A stretch of 61,296 nucleotides of DNA from Selaginella moellendorffii (taxonomy: Eukaryota > Streptophyta > Lycopodiopsida > Selaginellales > Selaginellaceae): positions 811,304-872,599 of the forward strand of contig NW_003314264.1 in NCBI RefSeq assembly GCF_000143415.4, written 5' to 3'. This document shows positions 1 through 11,309 of the stretch, piece after piece. Position 1 is the first letter of the stretch. Each line of letters starts with the position of its first letter. Below the pieces are notes generated by a model. The model was not told where the DNA came from, did not search any database, and was given only the letters and a program-made list of their open reading frames with translations. Position numbers and translations under genes: made by a program.

Positions 1-58
1 CTCTCTCATCAAGCAATTGCCCCTTTTCCAGTTGGCTTAAGGGGAGAGAGATAAGGTG
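1..58 (+). repeat. Right part of a TRIM2-family LTR
   Basis: This stretch closely matches the last ~60 nt of the 162-bp LTRs at 57401-57562, 57963-58124 and 59366-59527, including the shared run 'ttggcttaaggggagagaga'. The final GTGCTACA of the family is missing, so the copy is truncated where it meets the minus-strand pol. The left part lies outside the window. The pol frame of the adjoining element runs into this repeat and stops inside it. Confidence 0.75.
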
Positions 59-2601
59 GTGATCCGGCTGAGATAATCTGCTTGTTCATGATTTTTGCCG
101 GGTTTGTGGACGATCTCAAAGTTGTATTCTTGTAGTAAAAGGAACCATCTTGATATTCGACCAGATAGTATTGGCTTGTTGATGAGGTAAAGGAGTGCCT
201 TGTGGTCGACGAAAATTACGACTTTAGTTGACAGTATATAGTGTCGAAACTTCTGAAGTGAGTAGATCATGCCGAGAGCTTCTTTCTCGGTGGTGGTGTA
301 ATTTCGTTCAGCTGGGTTGAGTAGTCGGCTGGCGTAGTAGATCGGTTGATCGCGGTTGTCGTGTTGAGTTTGGCTCAGAATTGCACCAGTGGCGACGTCG
401 GAAGTGTCGACATGAATGTGGAACTCTTGTGTCCAGTCGGGCTTGGCAAGGATCGGTGCTGTTGTTAGTTTGAGTCGGAGATTATCGAATGCTTGTTGCT
501 GTTCGGACGTCCACGTCCATTGGGCATCTTGTTTTAGTTCATCGGTGAGTGGTTTGGCAATGTGAGCGTACTTGTGGATGAATCGTCGGTGATATCCGAC
601 TTTGCCGAGGAAGCGCCGAAGTTCTTTCTGGTTCTTCGGCGGTTCAAGTTTGGAGATGACGTCAACTTTGTCCTTGTCGATGAGAATGCCATCTTTGCAG
701 ACAACGTGGCCGAGGAGTACTCCAGATTTGACGAAGAAAGCGCATTTGTCGGGGTTGAGTGCTATGTTGTTCTCCTCACATTTGTTGAGGCATTTCTCCA
801 GGCATTCAAGATGTTGATCTTCCGAGCTGAAAACGCTGAAGTCGTCCATGAAGACTCTCATGAAGTCAGTGAGGTAGTCTCGGAAAGTGTTGGTAACAAG
901 CCTTTGGAAGGTGAATGGGGCGTTGCAGAGTCCAAAAGGCATTCGTCGATAAGCATAGGCTCCCCATGGACTGATGAATGCTGTCTTGTGCTGATCTTCT
1001 TCGGCGATGTGAATTTGGTTGTAGCCGGAGAAACCATCGAGGAAGGAATACATCTCGTGTCCAGCGACTGCGTCAAGAACTTCGTCGGTAAATGGTATCG
1101 GGAAGACATCTTTTTCAGTGGCGTCGTTGAGCTGTTTATAGTTGACGCAGATTCAAAGTTTGCCGTTTTTCTTTGGCACAACCACCAGTGGTGAAAGCCA
1201 TATCGGATTCTGAATCGGGTAGATGTACTCAACTTGGAGAAGCTTGTCAAGTTCTTTCTTTACTTGTTCCATCAGATTCGGGTTCATCCAGTAGGCTGCT
1301 TGTCTTCTTGGTTTTGAGTCAGGAAGAAGGGTGATGGTGTGAAGGCTGAGTTTTGGCGAAACTCCCTTAAGGTCTCGATAACTCCAAGCGAACAAGTGTT
1401 TCTTCTTTCGGAGAAGATTGATGCCTTTGTCTCGAAAACTTGCCGAGATGTCAGTGGCGAGTACAATGTAGTGTTCGTTGCCGTCGTCGGCAAGGCTGAC
1501 TTTTTCGAGTTTTTGGTCTGCTGGAATTGACGGAATGTAGGCAACTTTGTTGTGGTTATCGACTGTGAATGCCGGTGGCGCTTCGAGTTTTGTATCTCGA
1601 GTGACTGGATTTTTCAGTGCTGATGTAATCGGGGGTCGTTCTCGTTGGAAGTCGGCGACAATTCGGAAGAGGTCGATTTCGGCCAAAGGTTCGAGATCGG
1701 GGTAGGCTGTGAGAATTTGTTGTTCTTGATAGTCGTCGAGGCCATCTTCGAGATTATATTCTTCCAAGTCAATAGGTCGGTTGTGGCTGGACAGCGATTT
1801 AGTCGTTTTTGTCGACACAGTTGTTGGTCCGTCTGGTCCATGAAGGATAAGATTGTCATTGGGCCAATCTTGATAGACTTGGGCAGTTCGGAGCCAAGGT
1901 CGACCGAGGAGAATTGAGTATCCGTCGGTCTGCTCCGGTAGTTTGAGGACGACATAGTTGACTGGTATTTCGACGCCTTGAATGGTGGTGTTGACTTTTC
2001 GGATGATGCCTCTGGGTTGAACAGATCGGTGGTCGGCCATTCGGACATTGAAAGGTGCGGGGTGAACTGGGCCAATGTTGAGTTGTTGAACAAGACTTTC
2101 TTCAATAATATTAACGCTGGAGCCGCCGTCAATTATGGCTCCTCGAACAAGATGTTTGTCGAGTCGTAGGTCGATTGTCGGAACATCATTGTCACAATCG
2201 CCTGGTTGAATCTCGGTTCGAAATGTGTCAACAGCTGTCTGTGTCGAGTTGAGTGTGGGCGAGTCTATCAAAGTGTTGGTCGGTGCAGATGTCAGATCGG
2301 TGAGCTGTTTGGTGAGGTAGGGTGCAATCTTCAGCAGTTGGCCGATGGTGATCTGAATATTTTGGTTGAGGATAGTCTCTGCGACTGCTTGGATTTTGTC
2401 GAAGTTTGCCGAATTGTGTTCTGGTGTCGGTGTCGATGTTGAACGATTTGTCTGTCCGTTTTCTGGTATTGAGTCTTGGCATTGTTGTCGAGCTGGTGAT
2501 GGTTGAGCTTCATTGTCGGAGTCTAAAATCACTAATTCGGGTGGTTGTAGAGCGAGTTGCTGCCATGTATCTTGGCAGCTAACTTCTGCTTCTTTTTCCA
2601 T
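37..2601 (-). pseudogene. Pol: protease, reverse transcriptase, RNase H (one in-frame stop)
   Basis: The first open part (2601-1153, 482 aa) carries an aspartic protease core IIDGGSS near residue 158 and the start of RT ending VVVPKKNGKL. A TGA at 1153-1155 stands where Ty3/gypsy RTs have an Arg after GKL. The same frame continues to 37 with [14 protein letters not shown], the catalytic VFMDDF and an RNase H domain (HVDTSDVATGAIL, TTTEKEALG, VDHKALLYL). Integrase is absent because the frame ends in the TRIM2 LTR fragment. The frame overlaps the gag frame by 70 nt in a -1 relation. CGA to TGA is one C-to-T step at a CpG, so decay of an old inactive copy is the simplest reading. Confidence 0.88.
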
Positions 2602-5216
2602 TCCCGGAGTTTTGTCAGGCTCTCAGGGCCTTTCTCTTCACTATCTCCGGAATCTCTGTCCGGTTGTTGTTGTTTTTCTGCTCGAATTTGTGCTCGGGTT
2701 TGTACTGCCATGACTTGAGGATCTGAGTCGTCATTGTCGGCATAAGGTAGTTCGTCGGTCTCGACCATCCTTGTTGTTGGTGGTTGCTGCTGGTTCTGAT
2801 CTTGTTGTCGAGGAGGCGGTGGACCAAGTCTCGGCGGACCGCCTTGGTTTTGAAGTCGAGGTTGCCATGGTCGGTTGTTGTAGTTGCCTTGGTAGGCCTG
2901 GTCTTGATAACCTTGGCCTTGGTATCTTCGGTTTTGGTATCTTGGGTATTGTTGGTATCCTTGGTTGTAGTTGTCTCGATTTGCCGGGTAGTTCCGGTTC
3001 GGCAGGTATTGTCGATCGTTGTAGTTGTTGTTGTAGTCGTTGTTGTAATTGTTGTAGTTGTTGTAGCGAGGTTGATCATTCCATTGTCGACTCTGGTGTT
3101 GGAAGTTGTTTCTGAGCGGTCTCCAGTTTGTTGGAGGTGGTGCTTGGTGATTGTCGAAGTATTGATTTGGATATGCTTGTCAAAACTGCTGTCGGGGAGA
3201 GTTCGAGACTTGTCGAACTTCTGGAGAATTTCGAAATCTGCAAGTCTTGGCGTCATGACCTTCTTTGGCACAGATTTGGCATTTGGAGATTTGGAGCTTG
3301 CAGTCACTTGCCGGATGTCCTTCGTTCTTGCACTTAGTACACCAAATTCCAGATCGAAATTCTTTGATATCGGTCTTGGCTTTTCCCTTGAGCTTGTCGA
3401 TTGTTTTCCTGAGTTTCCGAAGTTTTGACTTGGTGCTCTCTCCGAGTTCATCGTCAGAGTCGTTATTGGAACTGCTATCAGAATCTGAGTTATCTGTGTC
3501 ATCTACTTGTGCTGTCATTCGTCGAGCTTGAACATCTTGAAGGGCTCTTGCGAGTTCGAGGTAAGTGGCAACGTTGATGTGTGTTGCTGCTTCTCGGAGG
3601 GATCGTCGGAGTCCTTGCATGTACCATTGGTAAAGTAATGTTTCGGTGGCACTGTTGCCGCATTTGCTAGCATGTCGAGTGAAGGTTTGAGTGTAGTCGT
3701 CGATAGATTGACCGGACTTCTGCTTGAGTTTTTGGATCTTGTGAAGTCGTTGGCTTTGAGTGAGGGAAGACTTGAATCGGTCTACGAGTTTGAGTGTGAG
3801 GTCGTCGAAACTTGTATTTTGAGGAAGCGTTTGAGCCCATTCGTTGGCTCTCTTTCGAAGGGTACATCGGAAATAGTATGGAAGTTCGGTCGTCTGGTTG
3901 TTGATTCGGATGGCTTCTCGGAACTGTTCAACATGTTTCTCGGCATCTTCTGACTTCAGACCATGAAATAGTGGATAGGAGACATGTCTTCCGACTGGTA
4001 TGTTGGCGACAGCAGTAGTGACTGCCATTTGCTGTTGGTAATAATGTCGGTATTGTCGAGGTTGTTTTCTCAGGTTGTCACTGTGGAGTCCTAAGGTGAT
4101 TTGGAGCAACGGGTTGTCAGGGTCGATGGCAAAGTTGGTGTAAGAGGAAGGTGGTGAATTGTTGTTGTTGTTTAGTGGACTCTTCTTTGTTGTTCCTTCT
4201 GTGTTGGGACTGTTTTCGGGTGTGTCGTCGACGTCGTCGTAGTCGTCGGTGTCGGGTTGCTTGCCGGTGTTGATTTTCAGAAGATGGTGTTTGAACTTGT
4301 TGTCGACGTACTTGTCGGAGTTATGTTGTGTTGGTTGTGGTTGTTCTTCTAAATTGTCAAAGAGTTCTTCGATCGTATAGTTGTGTGGTGATTGTGGTTG
4401 CTGTGGAAGATTGTTGTCGTCGACAATTGGTTCGTCGATCTCGTTGTTGTTGGATGATTGTAGCTGTTCGGCAGGTCGGTGTGAGTTGTTGATGTGGAGT
4501 GCTTGACTATTGGACGATTCGGGTTGTTCGTCTTTACTGCTGCTGACTGGGTATATTGGAGTGCGACTGTAATTGGTGAAGTCGAGTTGTTGTCTAGTCG
4601 GTGCGTTGAAGTCGAAAGCGTGTTCGAAAGGTCTTGCTGATAGTGGGCTTCGGTAGATGTTGGAAGCAAATGTAGGATATATTGGTGTTGTGAAGATCGG
4701 TCGGTATGGCGAAAATGGTGCTGGTCTGGTGAAGTCTGTGAAGCTGGGCTGGAAACTTGGTCGTTCGTCGTCACTGTAGATCGGGTTAGTGAATGTACCT
4801 TTGAAGTGGTTGTATGCTGCTTGAAAAATGTTTTGTTGCTCGGGCGTAGTCTGTGTCGACTGCTCGAATGTTCGGTTGGGCTCGGGCACTTTGGTGGGTG
4901 CCGTCGAGGGTGCTGATTCAGGCTCGGGCACTTCGGTGGGTGCTGTCGAGGGTGCTGCCGGTGGTGTGTCCGGTGGTGTTGTGTAGTTGTCGTATTCTTC
5001 GCGGATGTCCGATACTGATTCGTCGGAGTTAGCTCGCGGTAATAATTCGTGTCGGATGTAATTCTCTCTCTTGGAGGGTCTAAGAATTTGATTCAACTTC
5101 TCTTGGTCTTTCTTTCTCTTTGTTTCTAAATTCTTCAAATCTCTATCTAAACGTCGGATAAGCTGTTGTCGGTCTTCTTCCGACTTGCTGGATGTTCTTC
5201 GTGGTTTTGGATACAT
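2532..5216 (-). pseudogene. Gag polyprotein with two zinc knuckles (one in-frame stop)
   Basis: The 678-aa open part (5216-3180) is polar, rich in Ser, Pro, Gln and Asn, with a retrotransposon-gag core around HVSYPLFHGLKSEDAEKHVEQF and two CCHC knuckles near its C-terminus, CTKCKNEGHPASDC and CQICAKEGHDAKTC. After TGA at 3180-3182 the same frame stays open to 2532 through an Asn/Gln/Tyr-rich stretch and MAVQTRAQ, a motif common at plant gag-protease junctions, so the original gag was about 895 residues. The upstream frame has a TGA about 10 codons before the Met at 5216, so the true N-terminus may lie further right. It would form the particle shell and bind genomic RNA. Confidence 0.82.
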
Positions 5217-5638
5217 GCATTCTTCTACTGGTTGTCGGTGTCAGATTTGTGTCTGCAGTCAATCATGCAGTTCGGGCAGAACTTGGGGAAGACTGTCGGT
5301 GGGCCAATTGTTGATAAAGTCGTTGTGAGCTTGTTCTTTCTTTTCAGTGCAAATATCGACGGTGGTGTGTGTTGGGTTGGGTTGTGTTCAGCCGAGTTGT
5401 GTTGAGTCGAGTGTGCTGGTGCAGTATGCAAACTGGTCTTCCACGTGCTGGTGCCGAGATGGAGTTCAATGAAGAGTTTCGGATATTCGGGTTTGTCTGG
5501 AATGATTTCTTCGATAATGTTGTCGAGTTGTTCGAGTCCGGATTGGGCGATGGCGTGATTGGCGAGAGTTGTTGCAGCGAAAGTGTTGATTTCGAACCGA
5601 GTTCGGACTGTTGTTTCAGTGCTGAGCTGCTGACTTTG

Positions 5639-6163
5639 TCAGAGGGGTTGTCGAAAAATCGGTGGTGCGTTCTGAAGTTGTCCCTCGACAAGTTGTCCGA
5701 TACCGGGTAACAGAGTGATGGGTTCGTCGTTGGTGTAGGTTTTGAGGATGTGCTTCGGTATTTGGAGTGGGCGCAGGAATTGGACTTGTGTCGGAACGCT
5801 AGGATTGCTGGGTCGACGACTGCACAGAAGATGGGTTCGTTTCGGTAGTGGTGTCGGTTTGTGTCGAGGGCGCTGGTTGATGTCTCGAACTTGGAGTGGG
5901 TGGTCTTGTGCTCGGAGATGGAGTTTGCCAATGAAGCTGCTGAGGGCGTTTGCTGATGAAGGTGCTGGTAGATTGGAGTTTCTTGTCAAAGAGAGTCGTT
6001 GGTGTTCTTCATCGGTGATTGGACTTGGAGATCTCGAGAGAGAGCTTGCAGATTCTTCAAAGATCTCCTCTGGAAAGTTTCTGTCTTTACTGCGTTGGGC
6101 AGCAACCGCTTGGACGCCGTTGATCCATGGTGGCAGTGGCATTTGCGTGTTGAATTTGGGCAA
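5639..6163 (-). CDS. 5' ORF of the Athila/Tat-like element, function unknown
   Basis: This 174-aa frame lies between the leader and gag. It starts MPKFNTQMPLPPWINGVQAV, is moderately basic, and shows no domain or cysteine motif that I recognise. It is in a different frame from gag, and a second overlapping frame (5931-5344) is also open. It may be the displaced N-terminal part of gag, cut off by frameshifts, or a small separate ORF. Comparison with an intact copy would decide. Confidence 0.35.
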   Translation of the reverse strand: MPKFNTQMPLPPWINGVQAVAAQRSKDRNFPEEIFEESASSLSRSPSPITDEEHQRLSLTRNSNLPAPSSANALSSFIGKLHLRAQDHPLQVRDINQRPRHKPTPLPKRTHLLCSRRPSNPSVPTQVQFLRPLQIPKHILKTYTNDEPITLLPGIGQLVEGQLQNAPPIFRQPL

Positions 6164-6175
6164 ATGTACGAATTA

Positions 6176-6540
6176 GGGCGTAATTTGGGTGAATTTGGGC
6201 GAGATGGGTAGATTTCTGGATCGTTCTTGCTATCTGCGCACAGAGAATGGAGAAAAAATGGAAGAATTTGTGAACCTGAAGGGGAATTCAGAAGCCGTGG
6301 TCGCCAAATGAAGAGGTGAGAAAACCCCTCTTTGCTGGAAATCTATTGTTAGTAAGAAAACAAAAGAGACAATGGCCCGATCTCCAAGGGCAGAGAAGAA
6401 GCACGAGTAAAAGAATGCTGTGTATTGATAAGACAAACGATGGAATGGAGATAGGGATCCACAATTTGGATTCCCCCTTTTGAAATGCTAGCGGTTCTAA
6501 CTGCTAGCATATACCATATGCTGTGCATGATTTAATCTAT
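6176..6540 (-). other. Leader region of the Athila/Tat-like element, with a palindrome
   Basis: No credible coding sequence is seen here. Positions 6485-6510 hold an inverted repeat, ATGCTAGC at 6485-6492 and GCTAGCAT at 6503-6510, with a 10-nt spacer that itself pairs in part (GTT/AAC). A weak match to the plant initiator-Met primer-binding site (GCATCAGAGCC on the minus strand) lies near 6541-6552, but the adjoining decayed integrase reads up to this point, so I do not call a PBS. Confidence 0.4.
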
Positions 6541-6559
6541 GGCTCTGATGCAGCCCTGG

Positions 6560-8218
6560 GTTCAAAGTCGGAGTCCCCTGAACCTTGTTTTTGGTTGAGA
6601 CACAATGTTAAGCGGAAATCCACCTCATTGATGCAAGCGACCACTTTGTATGAGCCAAGGAAGTAGGGGTGAAGCTTAGAGTGTGGTATTGCTCTCTACC
6701 CAAAGTGTGGCATTCCAGTCTATATCAAATGTATGCCCAGTCCCCCCACCTAGAACATTCTGTATAACCTTTTCTTGTCTACAAAGAACTTCATCCTCTC
6801 CTATTCCGCTTTGAGCCTGCTTAGCGATCGCCTGGATTTAGTCTACTACTTCTGGGGGTTGACATCAGTTGGGAGCATGAATTGAGTTGGTATTAGTCAA
6901 CCATACAACGCTGTATATGGTTCCATGTCTATTGCTGAGTGCATTGTTGAGTGTTGGGCAGCCACTTGGCCCACAATTGCCAACTGTCCAATCAAAATGC
7001 TCATAGTAGCACCTCCAGTGTTTGGTTGGTGCATTCATCACTCTAAGTGTTGTAGGTGCTCAAGAAACTGAGTTTTGTCCTGATTTCTGCAACGACATCC
7101 AAAATCCTGTCTGATACGATTTATGTGAAGACCCTGTGGAAGCGGACATTCCCAGAACAACTCTACAACATTCTGTGTTGATGCAGTGGAAGTGATAGGG
7201 ATGAACTGTGCTACCTGTCCATAATCATGAAAATTGCATCCTTGGTTTGGATTGAGGGGAGCCCCACAACAAAGTCCATTGATATGCTAGACTGCTCAAC
7301 CCTAGAGTTGCCACCTTTCAAATTTCATCTATTGGCCTATTGAGCACTTTGCAATCCACCTGCAGACATCCTTCTATAACCCCTTCCAGCAACACTTGGG
7401 TGGCCAATAATTCTCCCTCCAGCTCTGGTATGCCAGCTTCAAGGACAAAAACCTCCCAATCCTCCTAGATGTTGTCAGTTTCCACTTGATTGTCTTCTTG
7501 GAAATGGTGCATGCTGAGTTTTCTCTTGAGAGGAACTCCTACATGCCGCATTGGGCACTTCTCTCTATGACCTCTAAACCAGTGTCCTCCGCAATCAAAA
7601 CACCACCCCTCCTTCAAGTCGTTCAACATCTTTCCTTGTGTGGTAGGCTGGTTGCTGGTTGCTGGCTGTGGTAGTTGGATTAGTGGCAGGCTGTGGTAGA
7701 CTTGGAGGCAGGCTGTGGTAGATCTGGAGGCAGGCCCTGGTGGGGTAGAGAATTCACACAAGACCATCCTATCACACAGCCAACTTTGTGTCAAGTTTAT
7801 GATACTTGATGTTGGCACTTAGTGAGAATTGTATAGCATGATGGACTGATTTGGGCTGGTGTAGAGCTACATCTAAGCCCATGCTTGCCGACAACGAGGT
7901 AATATATCACTAGACCGATATATCCTTATGCATGTCTGCGACCTTGAATGTCACTTACAGCCACTCCTTGTTAAACTCCTAGAGTATTTGGCACTAAGGA
8001 ACATACCAAATTGTACACAGCTTGTTGAACAGCATCTCCTCAACAGGTGTGAGAATGAACTCATCTCGCAAGGCATTCTTGAAGGTCTCCCATGGAAGCA
8101 TCAAGCCCAAACACTTGACATGGTAGTACCACTCGGAGGCTAGTCCCTTGAAATATATTGCCACCAATGGAACTTTCTCTCTCTCTAGGACTTTGCTATA
8201 TAAGAAGAATCTTTCCAT
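6560..8218 (-). mobile_element. Decayed Ty3/gypsy remnant: gag fused to integrase by internal deletion
   Basis: Reading leftward, 8218-7994 encodes a gag core (FKGLASEWYYHVK followed by WETFKNALRDEF). 7818-7465 encodes a zinc knuckle of the form CFDCGGHWFRGHREKC. About 7310-6830 gives broken integrase-core similarity (SMDFVVGLPLNP, VAQFIPITSTAS). About 6700-6600 resembles the integrase C-terminal module (HPYFLGSYKVV, EVDFRLTLCLN). Protease, RT and RNase H are missing between knuckle and integrase. The frames are broken throughout, and no LTR could be delimited. Confidence 0.72.
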
Positions 8219-8219
8219 T

Positions 8220-9915
8220 CTTCTTGTCCATTTTTAGCTTGGCCCTGTCTATGACCCCCATATTCCATGAGTATGATCTTTTGCTTACTAGTCAACTAGT
8301 GTCAAAGAGGGAATATTGGTCACTAATCCAGAATTAGATGGCTGTCTAGCATCACAACAGACCCTCCTGGCAATATATTGGCTGAGATGAGGTTGTGGCT
8401 ACAAACTTTAGAATCTCATATGGTTTATGAGAGAGTTTAAGTATGTGTGGATGAAATTGTAAATCTCTTTCAAACAAGATTTGGTGAGACACTAATGACT
8501 CATTATTAGTAGTGAAATAATATGATGGAGTATTGATGAATACTATCATAGCAATTATTCATACTAGTCTCAACAACAAATGCTAAAGTGAAAAAAGTGA
8601 CCTAATTTTCTACAAACAATCAAGTGACTTTTATATTTATGCTCTAAATAAGCCATGGTAAAGACTCTTTTATTTGGAGGTGGCTCAATGTGAATACTTT
8701 CTTTTCCTATTTGTTGGAGTTCTTTATTGCAACTTAGTTTCCACAACATACAATTTGGATAACAGATGTTAGGTCATCTCTACAATAACATTCAGCTATT
8801 TTTATATGGTGCCTAGGACACAGAAAAGGTTTTAAGACTTTTAATGAGATTATCAAATAACTCTTTCTAATAAAGAAGATTTACCATTTCGGTAGAGAAT
8901 GTGGATTTATATACAATAAGTGGCAAACTCCTAAACTTGGCATTTGTGGTGAGAGGCTTACAAAAACTCTAAAATAAAGAAATCCATGACTAAGTAGATA
9001 TTTAAATTTCCTTTAAAATAAAGAAGAGAAATTTTTTCCCTCACTTTGAAATTAAAAAATTTAATAAAGAAAGCTTTAGATCTTGCCTATCTTTAATTCT
9101 TTAAGAATGAGTTAGAAAGCCATAACCTTGAGCCATGAAATACTACAAAATACATGATTTGGAATGAATTGAATACCTAAAAGCACTCTCTAGAAAGCTT
9201 CAAATCTACAACTTTGGAAAAATAAAATTCCAATTAGTCCAAGATTCGTGAGCCTGAACATACATGAAAATAAAGGAGTGTGATTAGAGAAAAATAGTGA
9301 ATCCTACACTAAACAAAGTTAAGGTGGTTATAGTTTGTCAAAGAAAAGGAAGCCAAGATGTGATAACTTAAACTAAGAACAACACAACTAAAATTATTAG
9401 TCATGAGAAAAACCATGTGAATTGAAAGAAAAATGCAAAAAGTATATATATAGTGCAAGAACCAAAATTCTTTGAACATATACTTTTTATTCTCCATTTT
9501 TTTGACAAGGATTTAATGTTGAATCCATATTTCTCAAGATTCTTAATATTTTAGCTCTTCTATTTTATTTGTTAAGTCTATTTGTATACAGCTTGATTGC
9601 TATAAAAACCAAATCTTTGTCAAAGCATGTTTATATTTGTGAAGATTTTATCTATTTTCTTTATTTGTTTAATTATTTATGCTTATATCCTTTATGAGAA
9701 ATCCACAATAATTCTTTTAGTAATATTCCTCACTTTCTTTAGCAAAAATTTTTTCTTATGAAAAGGGAGGCAAGAATCAATTTGCCATACTTCTTTAGCA
9801 ATAGTGGTATCTTTATAAAAAATACATATCACTCCCTTTGAATAACATGGTGCATTAAAAAATATATAAAATTATATTAGCAATAAAAAAACAACTTAAG
9901 AGAATATTTATTTAT
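8220..9915. other. AT-rich spacer without recognisable genes
   Basis: No coding domain, RNA gene or complete element is visible. The few short open frames (for example 8352-8549 and 9309-9497 on the minus strand) have low-complexity AT-rich codon content and no recognisable motif. It probably consists of repeats decayed beyond recognition. Confidence 0.6.
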
Positions 9916-10155
9916 AAAACACCAAAGAAAACAACTCAAGAGGTGATTTATAAGATTCAAATATAAAAGGAGAAAGCCCATGAACAAAAATGCACCACCT
10001 TTTTCAATCGGTTAAGGATTTTGGGATACTTGAGGTTAAATATCCTTGGGTTTGAATAGTATTGGGTTGAGTAGGGTTTCAAATATAAAGAGACATGAAA
10101 AAAATTTAGTTAAGGGTTTTAGAATATTTATCATTAAGCATCCTTGGTATGTTTC
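9915..10155 (+). repeat. TRIM1-family LTR-related copy, decayed
   Basis: About 9918-10085 matches the TRIM1 LTRs at 60067-60259 and 60489-60682 (shared phrases include 'gtgcacc', 'tttttcaatcggttaag' and 'tttgaatagtattgggttg'). A second partial copy of the same LTR follows to ~10150. Chromovirus A is inserted immediately after it, and another TRIM1 copy in the opposite orientation lies on the far side at 17700. Confidence 0.7.
10151..10155. repeat. Target-site duplication GTTTC, left copy
   Basis: GTTTC directly precedes the 5' LTR (TGTAAGG at 10156) and the same five bases follow the 3' LTR at 17690-17694. A perfect 5-bp duplication is the normal signature of Ty3/gypsy integration and fixes both ends of the element. 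Confidence 0.95.
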
Positions 10156-11306
10156 TGTAAGGAACCGACTCCCCGAGATGTCGTAGGCTAAAGGATCCCC
10201 AAAAGCTTGACCGAAGTGACAAAGAGTTCATCGGATGGGACCAAGTCGAGGATCGAGTCCAAGACCGACTCTAGGACCGAGTTCGAGATAGAGTCCGGAA
10301 TCGAGTCCGAGACCGACTCGGGGACCGAGTTCGAGTCCGAGTTCGAGACCGAGTTCGAGACGGAGTCCGAGATCCGAAATCGGGTCCAAGACCGAGTCCG
10401 AGGTCGAGTCCGAGGTCGGGTCCGAGATCGGGTCAAGAATCGAGTCCGTGATCGAGTTCGAACCCGAATCCGAAGTCGGATCCGAAATCGGGTCCGAGAT
10501 CGAGCCAGAGACTAAGTCCAAATACTAATACGGGTCAAGGGGTGAAAGCCCAAAGCGTGCGTCTCCCAGGGGGGGGGGGGGGCTGCAGGGGGTTCCAAAA
10601 GTATAGTAGGGATAGTGAGGTCTAGGAACCAGTTTTGAAGGGACTCTCCAGTTGGGCTTCCAAACCGACTTGAGGTTGGGACTGGGACCGAGGGGCCTTG
10701 GGTGGGAGTGAGCATGGACTTGGCTGGTGCCGGAGGGGCCATCCAAGGAAGTGCTCAAGAGCAGCTCCCACTCCCGAAAGGGAAACCGATTGCGGTGCTC
10801 CCGGCTCATGTGAAGTGGTGCCCCACTTGAGTACCATGCGGCTCATTGGTCCTCGCCCTTCCTAGGGGCTTGGGCCTTCCTTCGGGATGGAAGTGGGGGG
10901 CGAGAGGTACCCATACTGGGCCGCTAGGCCACGGTGTTTCGCCCCGGCGTCCCGAAGCAAGTGTTGCACTCAAGACTTGGGATTTAGAGGGTCCCATGAT
11001 CAAGTCTTGTGGTACCAAGGGATGTTAGGAACCTGGAAGCTTGGTGTGCTTGGCTGCTTGTGCTTGCGGGGAGTGTAGCCGAACCTTAAGTCCAGTCTAA
11101 CCCGGGGAGGGGGATTGGGAGTGATTTGGGTATCCATGGAAGGATGGCTAACACTCCGTTGCTCGTGCAGTGAGTAGCTGAAACCAAGTAGGAGCTGGTA
11201 CCATAGGTGAGAACCTTGGCGAGGGAACTTAGCAAAAGCCAAAGCAGTGTTGGACGGATAGGCGAGGTAAGCTGGCAAAGTGGAAAGGAAAAATTTGTGG
11301 CTTACA
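10156..11306 (+). repeat. 5' LTR of chromovirus A
   Basis: It starts TGTAAGGAACC and ends GTGGCTTACA. The first ~350 nt are a degenerate minisatellite of GAGTCCGAGACC-like units (about 10240-10510). A run of 14 G lies at 10569-10582 (11 G in the 3' LTR), followed by TTCCAAAAGTATAGTAGGGA, a candidate core-promoter block that recurs in LTR families B and D. Open frames in the minisatellite are products of the repeat, not genes. The 3' LTR at 16542 is a near-identical partner. Confidence 0.95.
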
Positions 11307-11309
11307 ATT

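Larger units (their letters stand above)
37..6540 (-). mobile_element. Athila/Tat-like Ty3/gypsy retrotransposon, truncated and mutated
   Basis: Reading right to left there is a leader, a 5' ORF of unknown role, a long gag with two zinc knuckles, then protease, reverse transcriptase and RNase H. The RT has the FMDD form of the active site and the GYNQI and [14 protein letters not shown] motifs that I associate with the Athila/Tat (non-chromovirus) branch. Integrase and 3' LTR are not in the window: pol stops at a TRIM2 LTR fragment. The 5' LTR was not delimited. Three in-frame TGA codons (about 5270, 3180-3182 and 1153-1155) and the missing 3' half make this copy non-autonomous. Confidence 0.85.

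Noticed and set aside
10188-10521. ORFs on both strands in the chromovirus LTR encoding RDRVRGRV or SDSVSDS repeats
   Set aside because: They are translations of the LTR minisatellite, occur in both LTR copies, and have no start context or homology.
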